Source of the DNA: JAOUEA01 sp963821935
GTDB lineage: Bacteria; Actinomycetota; UBA4738; HRBIN12
Assembly (NCBI GenBank): GCA_963821935.1
Contig: CAWGFM010000002.1
Location: 62,001 to 126,000, forward strand
Reading direction: 5' to 3'
DNA length: 64,000 nt
Under the pieces are notes generated by a model, which ran no database searches, had not been told where the DNA came from, and saw nothing but the letters and a program-made list of their open reading frames with translations. Positions 43,364 through 51,584 of the stretch are shown in pieces. Every line of letters starts with the position of its first letter. The first letter of the stretch is position 1. A program made the position numbers and the translations under genes.

Positions 43364-44380
43364 TTATCTGCGGAAGTAGGACGCCCCGGCGAGAGCGTGG
43401 AACGCGCGGGTCGCCGAGCCGGAACTATCCACCGCCCAGTGGTTGCTCGACTTGATGGAATCGAAGTACAGGACCGCCGCCAGGTCGGGCCATCGCCGCA
43501 TGGCGGGCAGTGTCTGCCGGATCCAGTTGGCCTTCCTGCCCGATGCCGACGGATCTTCGATGGCGCCGAACTCCGCCACGATCCACGGCTTGCGGTGACG
43601 GTGAGCGAACCGTCGCGTGCCCTGGAAGATCGACTGGAAATGCCGCCAGCGCTCATCTGGCCGAACGCCGTACCAGTTGTAGCCGTCACTCGCGACGAAG
43701 TCGACGTACTTGTCGCCCGGGTAGTACATGTTCGCGACCATGTTCTTCGGGTCGAAGCTCCACGCCATCATGGTCCAGACGAAGGCAACGTTCCTCACGC
43801 GCTCCTGTCGGAAGACGGTGACGATGCGACGGAACGCCGCTGCGAAGTCGTATGGGGTGCCGAACTGGGGCACGTTGTTCTCTGGCTCGTGTTGGAACGT
43901 CAGGTAGATGGGCTTGCCGAACCTCTTGAAGTCGCGAGCTCGCTGGGCGATCCACCGATCCTGGGAGCCGTTGGCGATCTCGCCCCAGGGCACGAACGAT
44001 CCGTTCGTCCGCAGGGCGGCCCAATTGAGGAACGGGATGCGACCCGTCTGTCGGTCCCAGTCCTGCAATGACAACGGTATGGCTGAGTCCCACTTGTAGT
44101 ACTGATGATGGATCTTGGTCTTCCTGCCGATCGTTCGCTCATACCGGATGTATGCCTGGGTGTTGGATTCGCCGCCTCTGGGAGCGGCATGAGCGCCGAT
44201 GTAGGCGCCGCGATGGGGGTTGAGACGGGCGGGGTAGGCGACCGCGGTGCCGGCGGTCAGGGCCAAGATCACGATCCCGAGCGTCAGGATGCGGCAGGGG
44301 CGCGTCCTCGCGCGCGGGCGCTGGTGCAGGGTCCGTGCCTGGTGTGCTGTGGTCATCTGATCGAGTGATCGATCGAGCAT
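43364..44380 (-). CDS. Secreted GH26-like protein, single domain
   Basis: A 338-residue paralogue of the GH26 domain at 41375. It has a signal region (about residues 29-48, ILTLGIVILALTAGTAVA) and shares HRGAYIGAHAAPRGGES, HHQYYKWDSAIP and PGDKYVDFVASDGYNWYG with that protein. The acid/base region QHEPENN and the nucleophile region WIVAEFGA are kept. It has no linker or lectin domain. AGGAGG lies 5 nt before the ATG. It is upstream of the other GH26 gene by about 210 nt on the same strand. Confidence 0.85.
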   Translation of the reverse strand: MLDRSLDQMTTAHQARTLHQRPRARTRPCRILTLGIVILALTAGTAVAYPARLNPHRGAYIGAHAAPRGGESNTQAYIRYERTIGRKTKIHHQYYKWDSAIPLSLQDWDRQTGRIPFLNWAALRTNGSFVPWGEIANGSQDRWIAQRARDFKRFGKPIYLTFQHEPENNVPQFGTPYDFAAAFRRIVTVFRQERVRNVAFVWTMMAWSFDPKNMVANMYYPGDKYVDFVASDGYNWYGVRPDERWRHFQSIFQGTRRFAHRHRKPWIVAEFGAIEDPSASGRKANWIRQTLPAMRRWPDLAAVLYFDSIKSSNHWAVDSSGSATRAFHALAGASYFRR

Positions 44381-44781
44381 GCATACCTCCTCTGGGTGGA
44401 GGTCAACGCCGGAGAAGCGCTGACACGCCTTCGGGAGTTGGATCGAGGTGCCTCACCGCCCTTCGGCAATAGTCGACCAAGGACCTGTCATTCCTTGAGG
44501 AGGATCTAGAACTGTCGAGGTGCTCATCGGGAAGATGTTGCGATCGTGTCCCGACCTGGTGGCTCCACAACGTAGACGAGGCTCGGAGGCCTCGCAACCA
44601 GTGACGGCGACCCACCGCAACCGCCGGCCTCGGAGGCGATCCGAACGGTCCGGACGATACGTGTTCGGCTGCAAGGGGCCTGAACCGGCGGCCTGGGACG
44701 CGTCCCCTCGTCGTCGTACGTTCAAATATCGCCCGAATGGCCTACGTGGTTCGGAGGTCGGGGGGATGCGCGTTCGTCAGC
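44381..44781. other. 401-nt gene-free region upstream of the single-domain GH26 gene
   Basis: No convincing gene, tRNA or known riboswitch core is seen. It contains a possible minus-strand promoter (see next entry) that would leave a leader of about 185 nt, and several GGCCTC/GAGGCC inverted pairs around 44580-44640. Confidence 0.5.
44569..44597 (-). promoter_or_regulatory. Possible promoter of the single-domain GH26 gene
   Basis: On the minus strand, TTGCGA (44592-44597) and TACGTT (44569-44574) are separated by exactly 17 nt, a plausible -35/-10 pair. Confidence 0.35.
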
Positions 44782-45483
44782 TCAGGCCGGAACGGGGTCC
44801 AGGAACGCGGCCGACTCGGCCGGCGGTGCCGGTCGCAGCGACAGATCGAACAGGTCGGCCAGATGGCGCGCGATCGAGGGCCGGACCTGCCCGACGCTGA
44901 CCGCCGTGCCGGTCACGGCGGATAGCGACGTCACGCCGTTGCGAGGCAAGCCGCACGCGACGATGCCGTTGAACCACGAAAGGTCGGTGTCGCAATTGAT
45001 GGCGAAGCCGTGCAGCGTGACGCGGGTGCGCATGAGCCGGACCCCGATCGCGCACACCTTGTCGTCGCCACTGAACACGCCGGTCTGCACATCGTCGCGC
45101 CGGTGGAGCTCGATGCCCAGGTCGGCACCCGTTCTGATGACGGCTTCCTCGAGGAGGCGGAGGTAGCGAGCGGCGTCGGGACGTGACCCCAGATGCACGA
45201 TCGGATAGCCCACCAGCTGGCCGGGGCCGTGGAAGGTGAACGAGCCGCCGCGATCGATGTGATGGACCTCCGCCCCGTGGGCGGCGGCCTCATCCTCGGT
45301 CCACACCAGGTGCTCGGGCCGGGCACGGCGGCCGGCGGTGAACACCGGCGGATGCTCGAGCAGGATCAGCGTGTCGGGGACCTGGTCGTCGAGGCGGCGC
45401 TCCGCCAGACGGTGCATCGCTCCGTTGGCCACCGCGTACGGAACGGGGGCGTCGGGCTCGAGCAGCCAGGCCGGCCGGCTCAT
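44782..45483 (-). CDS. lipB: Octanoyltransferase
   Basis: A 233-residue enzyme moving octanoyl groups from acyl carrier protein to E2 or GcvH lipoyl domains. RGGSFTFHGPGQLVGYP is the conserved active-site segment, SGDDKVCAIGVRL carries the catalytic Lys, and FNGIVACGL holds the catalytic Cys. The start overlaps the E2 stop (ATGA), so it is translated with its own substrate. Lipoyl synthase lies 27 kb away. Confidence 0.95.
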   Translation of the reverse strand: MSRPAWLLEPDAPVPYAVANGAMHRLAERRLDDQVPDTLILLEHPPVFTAGRRARPEHLVWTEDEAAAHGAEVHHIDRGGSFTFHGPGQLVGYPIVHLGSRPDAARYLRLLEEAVIRTGADLGIELHRRDDVQTGVFSGDDKVCAIGVRLMRTRVTLHGFAINCDTDLSWFNGIVACGLPRNGVTSLSAVTGTAVSVGQVRPSIARHLADLFDLSLRPAPPAESAAFLDPVPA

Positions 45484-46799
45484 CGATCCGGGGACTCGGC
45501 GCCGAGGTCCTCGGCGAAGTCCCAGGTCTCCAGGTTCTGCTTCACCCGGGCCAGGAACCGGGTGGCGACCTCCCCGTCGATCACGCGGTGGTCCCAGCTC
45601 ATGGAGATGTAGACCATCGAGCGGATCGCGATGGCGTCCCCGACCACCACGGGCCGCCGCTGGATCGTGTCCAGCGACAGGATCCCCGCGTTGGGTTGGT
45701 TGATGATGGGCACGCTCAGCAGTGAGCCGTACGGACCCGGGTTGGTGATCGTGAAGGTGGCGCCGGTGACCTCGTCGGGCTGCAGCTGGTGCGAACGGGC
45801 CCGCGCGGCGAGGTCGGCGATCGCGCTGGCGATCCCGGGCACGTTCATGGCGTCGACTCCGCGAACCACCGGCACGATGAGGCCTTGGTCGTAGCTGACG
45901 GCGATGCCCATGTTCACGTGCTTGCGAACGATGAGCTCATCGCCACGGAGCTCGGCATTCACCATGGGGAAGGCGAGCAGAGCTTCGGACGTGGCCCGCG
46001 TGACCAGGGGCAAGTACGTGAGCTTGACGCCATGCCGCTCCTGGAAGGCACCCTTCACCCTCTCCCTGAGCTTGACCAGATGGTCGACGTTGACCTCGAC
46101 CATGGTCCACGCACGAGCAGAGGTGGCCAGCGATGCGACCATGTGGTCGCCGATGGCCTTGCGGATGTGCGTGAGGGGAACGACCTCCTCGCCTTCGCCA
46201 GCGCCCCTCTGCGGCGCGGGTTGTGTGGGAGAGCTCGGAGGGCTCGGGGCGGCGACCGGTGGCGCCACCGACGTCGTGGACGCTGCCGGCGAGGAGCCGG
46301 CCGCGATGACCGCCTGCACGTCCTGCTTCGTGATCCGGCCGTTGGAGCCGGTTCCCGTGATCGTGTCCAGATCAAGATCGTGCTCGGCGGCCAGCTTGCG
46401 CACCAGCGGGGACAGCACGCGCGAAGGTGAGGACGAGGGTGTCGTGACCGGGGGGGTCCCCGATGCCGCGGGGGCGGGCCGCTCAGCCGGGGCTGGCTCC
46501 TGAGCGTCCCCTGCGGCGGCCTCCTTCTGGGGCTCCTCCGCCGGTGCGGCCGACCCAGCTCCGTCTCCCGAGTCGATCTCGGCCAGCTCGGTGCCCACGG
46601 CAACCGTCTGACCTTCCTGGACCAGGATCTTCGTGACGGTGCCGGCGACCGGGGAAGGGACCTCCGTGTCCACCTTGTCCGTGGAGATCTCGAACAGCGG
46701 CTCGTCGCGATCGATCGCGTCACCCTCCTGCTTCAACCACTTCAGGATCGTGCCCTCGATGATCGTTTCGCCCAGCTGGGGCATCTGGATCGACGTCAC
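45480..46799 (-). CDS. 2-oxoacid dehydrogenase E2, dihydrolipoyl acyltransferase
   Basis: A 439-residue core enzyme. One lipoyl domain with the modified Lys in EISTDKVDTEVPSP (about residue 43), an Ala/Pro-rich linker, a peripheral-subunit-binding domain (VLSPLVRKLAAEHDLDL...GRITKQDV) and a catalytic domain ending SWDHRVIDG, the His-Asp active site. The GTG at 46799 has AGGAGG 8 nt upstream. It may transfer several acyl groups, since it resembles branched-chain and succinyl E2 alike. It could also serve the E1 pair at 23-25 kb. Confidence 0.93.
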   Translation of the reverse strand: MTSIQMPQLGETIIEGTILKWLKQEGDAIDRDEPLFEISTDKVDTEVPSPVAGTVTKILVQEGQTVAVGTELAEIDSGDGAGSAAPAEEPQKEAAAGDAQEPAPAERPAPAASGTPPVTTPSSSPSRVLSPLVRKLAAEHDLDLDTITGTGSNGRITKQDVQAVIAAGSSPAASTTSVAPPVAAPSPPSSPTQPAPQRGAGEGEEVVPLTHIRKAIGDHMVASLATSARAWTMVEVNVDHLVKLRERVKGAFQERHGVKLTYLPLVTRATSEALLAFPMVNAELRGDELIVRKHVNMGIAVSYDQGLIVPVVRGVDAMNVPGIASAIADLAARARSHQLQPDEVTGATFTITNPGPYGSLLSVPIINQPNAGILSLDTIQRRPVVVGDAIAIRSMVYISMSWDHRVIDGEVATRFLARVKQNLETWDFAEDLGAESPDR

Positions 46800-46836
46800 G
46801 GATTCTGCCTCCTGGGGTCCGGGTCGGGGGTTCGCT

Positions 46837-47889
46837 TCACCATGCCGAGAGCCGCTCCACGGCGGCCTCGATGTCGGCGATCTGTGGCAGGTACGCATCC
46901 TCCAGGGGAGGGGAGAACGGTACGGGCGTGCTGGGCGGGGCCAGGCGCATCACGGGTGCGTCGAGGTGCTCGAATGCCTTCTCGGCGATCATCGCCGCCA
47001 CTTCCGCGCCCACCCCCAGGAACCGCTGGCTCTCGTAGAGGACCAGGGCTCGGGAGGTCTTGGCGATGCTCTCCAGCACCGTCGTCTCGTCGAGCGGCAC
47101 GATGGAGCGGAGGTCGACGACCTCCGTCGAGACGCCGCGGCCCTCCAGGTTCTCCGCGGCCTCCAACGCCTTGTGAACCATGGCGCCGTACGTGATGACG
47201 CTCAGGTCGGTGCCTTCACGCTTGACGGCCGCCTCGCCGAGTGGGATCAGGAAGTCCGGATCCTCAGGGACCCGTTCCTTGATGCGCCGGTAGATCCACT
47301 TGTGCTCCAGGTACACGACCGGGTTGTCGTCGCGCACCGCGGACTTGAGCAAACCCTTGGCATCGGTGGGGAACGCGGGACAGACCACCTTCAAGCCCGG
47401 CGTGTGCGCGAACCAGGGTTCGGGATTCGTCGAGTGGAAGTTGGACGCGCGAACGCCCCCACCGCTGGGAGCTCGGAGCACCACCGGGAGCCGGACGCCG
47501 GTCCGGTAGTGGTAGCGCGCCAGCGTCGTGGTGATCTCGTCGAACCCGCTGGTCATGAAGTCGGCGTACTGGAACTCTGCCACCGGCCGAAGCCCCTCCA
47601 TGGCCGCTCCCACCGCGACACCGACGATCGTCTCCTCGGCGATGGGCGTGTCCATGACGCGGTCGGTGCCGAAGTGCTCCACGAAGCCCTCGGTGACCTT
47701 GAACGCCCCGCCGTAGACGCCGATGTCCTCACCGAGCATGAACACCCGCTCGTCGCGCTCCATCTCTTCCCAGAGTGCCTCGGCGATGGCGATGAGGTAG
47801 GTGGCCTGGCCATCCTCGGTGCGCTTGCCACGCGGCTCAGCACCGTGCCCGGCGGCGCCGGCGTCGACCACAGGGGCCTTGGCGTTCAT
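46837..47889 (-). CDS. 2-oxoacid dehydrogenase E1 component, beta subunit
   Basis: A 350-residue partner of the alpha subunit upstream. VFMLGEDIGVYGGAFKVT, MDTPIAEETIVGVAVGAAM and VVYLEHKWIYR are typical of acetoin/pyruvate/branched-chain E1 beta. It starts with a one-base TGATG overlap with the alpha gene and lies 37 nt before the E2 gene. It is only moderately similar to the E1 beta at 22850, so the two complexes likely act on different 2-oxoacids. Confidence 0.93.
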   Translation of the reverse strand: MNAKAPVVDAGAAGHGAEPRGKRTEDGQATYLIAIAEALWEEMERDERVFMLGEDIGVYGGAFKVTEGFVEHFGTDRVMDTPIAEETIVGVAVGAAMEGLRPVAEFQYADFMTSGFDEITTTLARYHYRTGVRLPVVLRAPSGGGVRASNFHSTNPEPWFAHTPGLKVVCPAFPTDAKGLLKSAVRDDNPVVYLEHKWIYRRIKERVPEDPDFLIPLGEAAVKREGTDLSVITYGAMVHKALEAAENLEGRGVSTEVVDLRSIVPLDETTVLESIAKTSRALVLYESQRFLGVGAEVAAMIAEKAFEHLDAPVMRLAPPSTPVPFSPPLEDAYLPQIADIEAAVERLSAW

Positions 47890-48947
47890 CAGCCGGCCTC
47901 GGTCCCGCCGTCACGGCCGGGTTCGGCGTCCCAGTAGCCGTCCTCGACCCACACTCCCTTGGTGACGTCGCCCGGCTCGGGGAACGGCGATGCCTGCGCG
48001 AACTCGTACGCCGCGTCGAACTCTTCTTCGATCCCCCGGACGACCGCCTCGATGTCGTCCTCGGTGACGACGCCCTGGGCCAGCATCCATCCCTCGAAGT
48101 TCTTGACCGGGTCCTTCTCGGCCATGTATCGCTCGAGCAGCTCGTCCGGCATGTACTTCGCGGGGTCGTGCCCGGCGTGACCACGCCAGCGGAGCGAGAC
48201 CGATTCGATCAGCGTGGGCCCTCCGCCGTTCCTCGCCCGTTCGATCGCTTCGGCCGCTGCTTCGTAGACCTCGAGCACGTCACCTCCGTCGACCCGCATC
48301 CCGGGCATGCCGTACGCCTGTGCGCGCTCAGCGATCGTGGGCACCTTGAACTCCATCGTGTTGGGCGTGGAGTAGGCGTACTGGTTGTTGTTGACGACCC
48401 AGACCACGGGCAGCTGGTGCACCGCCGACCAGTTGAGCGCTTCGTGCCACCGACCGTTGGACGTGGACCCGTCGCCACAGATGGCCAGCGCCACCCGCCG
48501 GTCGCCCGCCTTCTGGTAGGCGGTGGCAGCCCCACAGGCCACCGGGTAGGCGATCGGAAGATGGGAGATCACCGCGAAGGTGCGGTTGCCATCCCAATCG
48601 CCGATGTGACTGTTGCCGTCTCGGCCCCGCAGGTACCCGTCGATGCGACCCCAGAACTGCGCCATGACGCGTTGCAGGTCCAGACCCTTCGTGAGCTGGG
48701 CGGACAGGTCCCGATGGGTCGGGAACAACGAATCGGCCGGTTCCAGCGCGAACGTCACGCCGACATGCGTGCCCTCCTGACCGCGGCCCGAGTAGATGGC
48801 GCCGGGGAGCCGGCCCTGCCGGTACAGCGCCTCCATGCGCTCATCGAAGTACCGGCACAGCTTGAGCATGTGGAGCATCGCCTTGAGCTGATCGTCGGGG
48901 AGCGGGCGGCTCTCATCGGTGGCCACTGGTTGGACCTTGGTCGACAC
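47889..48947 (-). CDS. 2-oxoacid dehydrogenase E1 component, alpha subunit
   Basis: A 352-residue ThDP enzyme subunit. The ThDP motif runs GDGSTSNGRWHEALNW to VVWVVNNNQ, and RWRGHAGHDP is the flexible-loop region. The N-terminus has LCRYFDERMEALYRQGRLPG, as in acetoin and pyruvate E1 alpha. Two GTG codons, at 48953 and 48947, are possible starts; AAGGAG is 9 nt before 48947 and only 3 nt before 48953, so 48947 is used here. Confidence 0.92.
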   Translation of the reverse strand: MSTKVQPVATDESRPLPDDQLKAMLHMLKLCRYFDERMEALYRQGRLPGAIYSGRGQEGTHVGVTFALEPADSLFPTHRDLSAQLTKGLDLQRVMAQFWGRIDGYLRGRDGNSHIGDWDGNRTFAVISHLPIAYPVACGAATAYQKAGDRRVALAICGDGSTSNGRWHEALNWSAVHQLPVVWVVNNNQYAYSTPNTMEFKVPTIAERAQAYGMPGMRVDGGDVLEVYEAAAEAIERARNGGGPTLIESVSLRWRGHAGHDPAKYMPDELLERYMAEKDPVKNFEGWMLAQGVVTEDDIEAVVRGIEEEFDAAYEFAQASPFPEPGDVTKGVWVEDGYWDAEPGRDGGTEAG

Positions 48948-48960
48948 TGACACGGGCTCC

Positions 48961-50376
48961 TTATGCGGAATGCAGAGGCTTGCCTGCCAGGGCGAGCATC
49001 GCCTCGCCGAGGCCTTCGGACAGCGACGGGTGCGGGTGGTGCAGGATCGCCACGTCGTCGACGGTCGCCTGCCAGTTGGTGATGAGCATCCCTTCGGCGA
49101 TGAGGTCGGTGACGTGTGGGCCGATCATGTGGATGCCGAGGACCGTTCCCGCCGCGCCCGTCTCGTTCGAGGCGTCCGCCTCGGCGATGACCTTCACGAA
49201 CCCACCCTCGCCCACGATGTTGGCCTTGCCCACGCCGCGGAGATCCAGCTTCTCGGTGACGATGGCTCCACCACGTTCGCGGGCCTGCGCCTCGGTGAGG
49301 CCGACGCTGGCGATCTCGGGCGAGCAGTACGTGACGCGTGGCATGTTGACGTAATCGATCTCGGGGACGTCCAGCCCCGCGATGCGCTCGGCCACCGCAT
49401 AGCCTTCGTCGAAGGAGACGTGCGCGAGCTGCAGGGGCGTGGCGGCGACGTCGCCCACCGCCCACACGCCGTCGACGTTGGTGCGGAGCTGGTCGTCCAC
49501 CTGGACGAACCCGCGCTCGTGCATCGAGACGCCTGCTCCATCCAGTCCGAGGCTGGTGGTGACAGGGCCACGGCCGATCGCAACGAGGCACACCTCGGCT
49601 GTCACCGTCGTGGGCGCGTCCCCGGCCGTGTAGCTGACCTCGACCCCCGAGCCCGTATCGGCGATCGTCTCGACGGACGCGCCGCTCGCCGTCGTGATGC
49701 CGCGCTTGCGGAACGCTCGCGCGATCTCCTTCGAGACCTCCTCGTCCTCCAGCGGTGCCAGGGCCGGGAGCGCCTCCAGCAGCGTGACGTCCGCTCCGAA
49801 CGAGCGGTACAGCGACGCGAACTCCAGGCCGACAGCGCCGGCGCCGATCACCACGGCCGACGCGGGGATCCGGTCGTACCAGAGCGCTTGATCGCTGGTG
49901 ATGATGTGCTGGCCGATCTCGACGCCGGGCAAGAGCTTGGGCACGGAGCCCGTCGCGATCACGACGTTGGGTGCCTCGACACGACGGGTCGCGCCGTCGG
50001 ACTCGACCACCACGGCCGGCCCTGCGACCAGCGTGGCGTCGCCCTTGATGACCTCGATCCCTCGCATCTGGACCAGTCCGGTGACTCCCTTGACCAGCTT
50101 GTCGACGATGCGGTCTTCGAAGGCGACGACCTGCTCCCAGTCTGGTTTGCCCGAGGCGTCGATGCCCCACTCGTCCGCGCGGTTCACGGTGTCGAGCACG
50201 GCGGCCGACTGCAGCAGCGCCTTGGTGGGGATGCATCCACGCAGCAGACACGCGCCTCCCAGGCGATCATCTCGCTCGATCATCGCCACACGCTGACCCA
50301 GCTGGGCGGAGCGAAGGGCCGTGGAATAGCCCCCGGTCCCTGCTCCGATCACGACGACGTCGTAGGCATCAGCCAT
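48961..50376 (-). CDS. lpdA: Dihydrolipoyl dehydrogenase (E3)
   Basis: A 471-residue flavoprotein that reoxidises lipoyl groups with NAD+. It has the FAD motif GAGTGGYSTA, the redox disulfide CLLRGC (about residues 42-47), the NAD motif GAGAVGLEFA, AVGDVA, and the C-terminal His-Glu pair in HHPHPSLSEGL. It is the first gene of the operon, followed by E1 alpha, E1 beta, E2 and lipB. A TAGACT box lies 10 nt before the ATG. Confidence 0.95.
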   Translation of the reverse strand: MADAYDVVVIGAGTGGYSTALRSAQLGQRVAMIERDDRLGGACLLRGCIPTKALLQSAAVLDTVNRADEWGIDASGKPDWEQVVAFEDRIVDKLVKGVTGLVQMRGIEVIKGDATLVAGPAVVVESDGATRRVEAPNVVIATGSVPKLLPGVEIGQHIITSDQALWYDRIPASAVVIGAGAVGLEFASLYRSFGADVTLLEALPALAPLEDEEVSKEIARAFRKRGITTASGASVETIADTGSGVEVSYTAGDAPTTVTAEVCLVAIGRGPVTTSLGLDGAGVSMHERGFVQVDDQLRTNVDGVWAVGDVAATPLQLAHVSFDEGYAVAERIAGLDVPEIDYVNMPRVTYCSPEIASVGLTEAQARERGGAIVTEKLDLRGVGKANIVGEGGFVKVIAEADASNETGAAGTVLGIHMIGPHVTDLIAEGMLITNWQATVDDVAILHHPHPSLSEGLGEAMLALAGKPLHSA

Positions 50377-50386
50377 CCGGTGAGCC

Positions 50387-50392
50387 AGTCTA
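50387..50392 (-). promoter_or_regulatory. -10 box TAGACT of the E3-led operon
   Basis: TAGACT on the minus strand, 10 nt before the lpdA ATG, back to back with the gcvT promoter 38 nt away. Confidence 0.45.
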
Positions 50393-50429
50393 CTCGGGTC
50401 CTCCGGCAGCCCGCGGTCGTCCGAGTGCG

Positions 50430-50435
50430 TACGAT
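50430..50435 (+). promoter_or_regulatory. -10 box TACGAT of gcvT, leaderless
   Basis: TACGAT lies 7 nt before the ATG at 50443; no ribosome site. Confidence 0.5.
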
Positions 50436-50442
50436 GCCGACG

Positions 50443-51561
50443 ATGGACGAACCTGCCGAGCATCAGGACGGCAAGCACACCCCGCTCCAGGCAGAACACC
50501 GAGCCTTGGGCGCGAAGATGGGTCCCTTCGCCGGGTGGAACATGCCGATCGAATACGAGGGTGCCCTGGCCGAGCATCGGGCCGTTCGCGAACGGGTGGG
50601 TCTGTTCGATCTGACGCATCTGGGCAAGGTGGAGGTCAGCGGTCCCGGAGCGCTGGCGATGTTGCAGTCGGTCGTGACGAACGACCTATCCAAGGCGGCC
50701 GTCGGCGAGGCTCTGTACAACCTGGTCCTCAATGAGGGTGGCGGCGTGATCGAGGATCTCATCGTCTACCGCATGGAGGAGTCGCGCTACTTCGTCGTGC
50801 CGAACGCCGCCAACGCGCAGCGAGTGCTGCAGATCTTGGAGGAGACCCCGGCCCCCGATCGCCTCCACCTGATGTACCACCAGGATTGGTGCTTCTTGGC
50901 GGTCCAGGGCCCTGAGGCGGTGCACGTGATGCAGCGGGTGTTCCCCACCTCGGGGGATCTGGCGTTCATGCAGTGCGTGGAGTCGGAGTACCGGCGACGG
51001 CCGGTCATCGTCACGCGGTCGGGATACACGGGCGAAGTGGGGTTCGAGCTCTTCACCTACCAGGACGTCGCACGCGAGCTGTGGGCAGCGTTGATGGAAG
51101 CGATGGAGCCCTACGGTGGCATGCCGTGCGGTCTGGCGGCACGCGACGTGCTACGCCTGGAGATGGGCTACCCCCTGTACGGCCAGGACCTGTTCGAGTC
51201 CGTGACGGCGCTGGAGGCAGGTCTGGGTTGGGCGGTCAGCTTCGAGAAGGGGGACTTCCGAGGGCGAGCGTCCCTGGAGCGGCAGCGGGAGTCGGGATTG
51301 CCGAGTCGTCTGCTGGGTCTGCACATGCAGGAACGCCGGCGCATCCCGCGTTCGCACTACCCGGTGTTCGTGGGCGATCAACTGGTCGGCGAGGTCACCT
51401 CGGGAACGTTCTCACCGCTGCTCGGAACGGGCATCGCGCTGGCCTACCTCTGGCCTTCGGATGTGGTCGAGGTGGGAGACACCGTCGACGTGGACATCCG
51501 CGGCCGCCGGGCCGAGGCCCAGATCGTGCGCCCGCCGTTCGTCGACCGGGACCCGCGCTGA
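50443..51561 (+). CDS. gcvT: Aminomethyltransferase (glycine cleavage T protein)
   Basis: A 372-residue folate enzyme. GWNMPIEYEG, ERVGLFDLTHLGKVEVSG and TRSGYTGEVGFELF are the typical GcvT stations, and GLAARDVLRLEMGYPLYGQD binds the folate. No gcvH or gcvP is nearby; only the lipoate theme links it to the divergent operon. The ATG at 50443 has a -10 box 7 nt upstream; an ATG at 50434 lies inside that box and is less likely. Confidence 0.92.
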   Translation: MDEPAEHQDGKHTPLQAEHRALGAKMGPFAGWNMPIEYEGALAEHRAVRERVGLFDLTHLGKVEVSGPGALAMLQSVVTNDLSKAAVGEALYNLVLNEGGGVIEDLIVYRMEESRYFVVPNAANAQRVLQILEETPAPDRLHLMYHQDWCFLAVQGPEAVHVMQRVFPTSGDLAFMQCVESEYRRRPVIVTRSGYTGEVGFELFTYQDVARELWAALMEAMEPYGGMPCGLAARDVLRLEMGYPLYGQDLFESVTALEAGLGWAVSFEKGDFRGRASLERQRESGLPSRLLGLHMQERRRIPRSHYPVFVGDQLVGEVTSGTFSPLLGTGIALAYLWPSDVVEVGDTVDVDIRGRRAEAQIVRPPFVDRDPR

Positions 51562-51584
51562 GGGAGAGGAAGGCGCGCTGCGGC

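Noticed and set aside
28345..44380. Recent horizontal transfer of the glycan locus
   Set aside because: No integrase, transposase, tRNA boundary or repeat at the edges, and base composition looks like the flanks by eye.
44381..44781. Small coding genes in the 401-nt gap
   Set aside because: Open frames there have no ribosome site or leaderless box and biased composition only.
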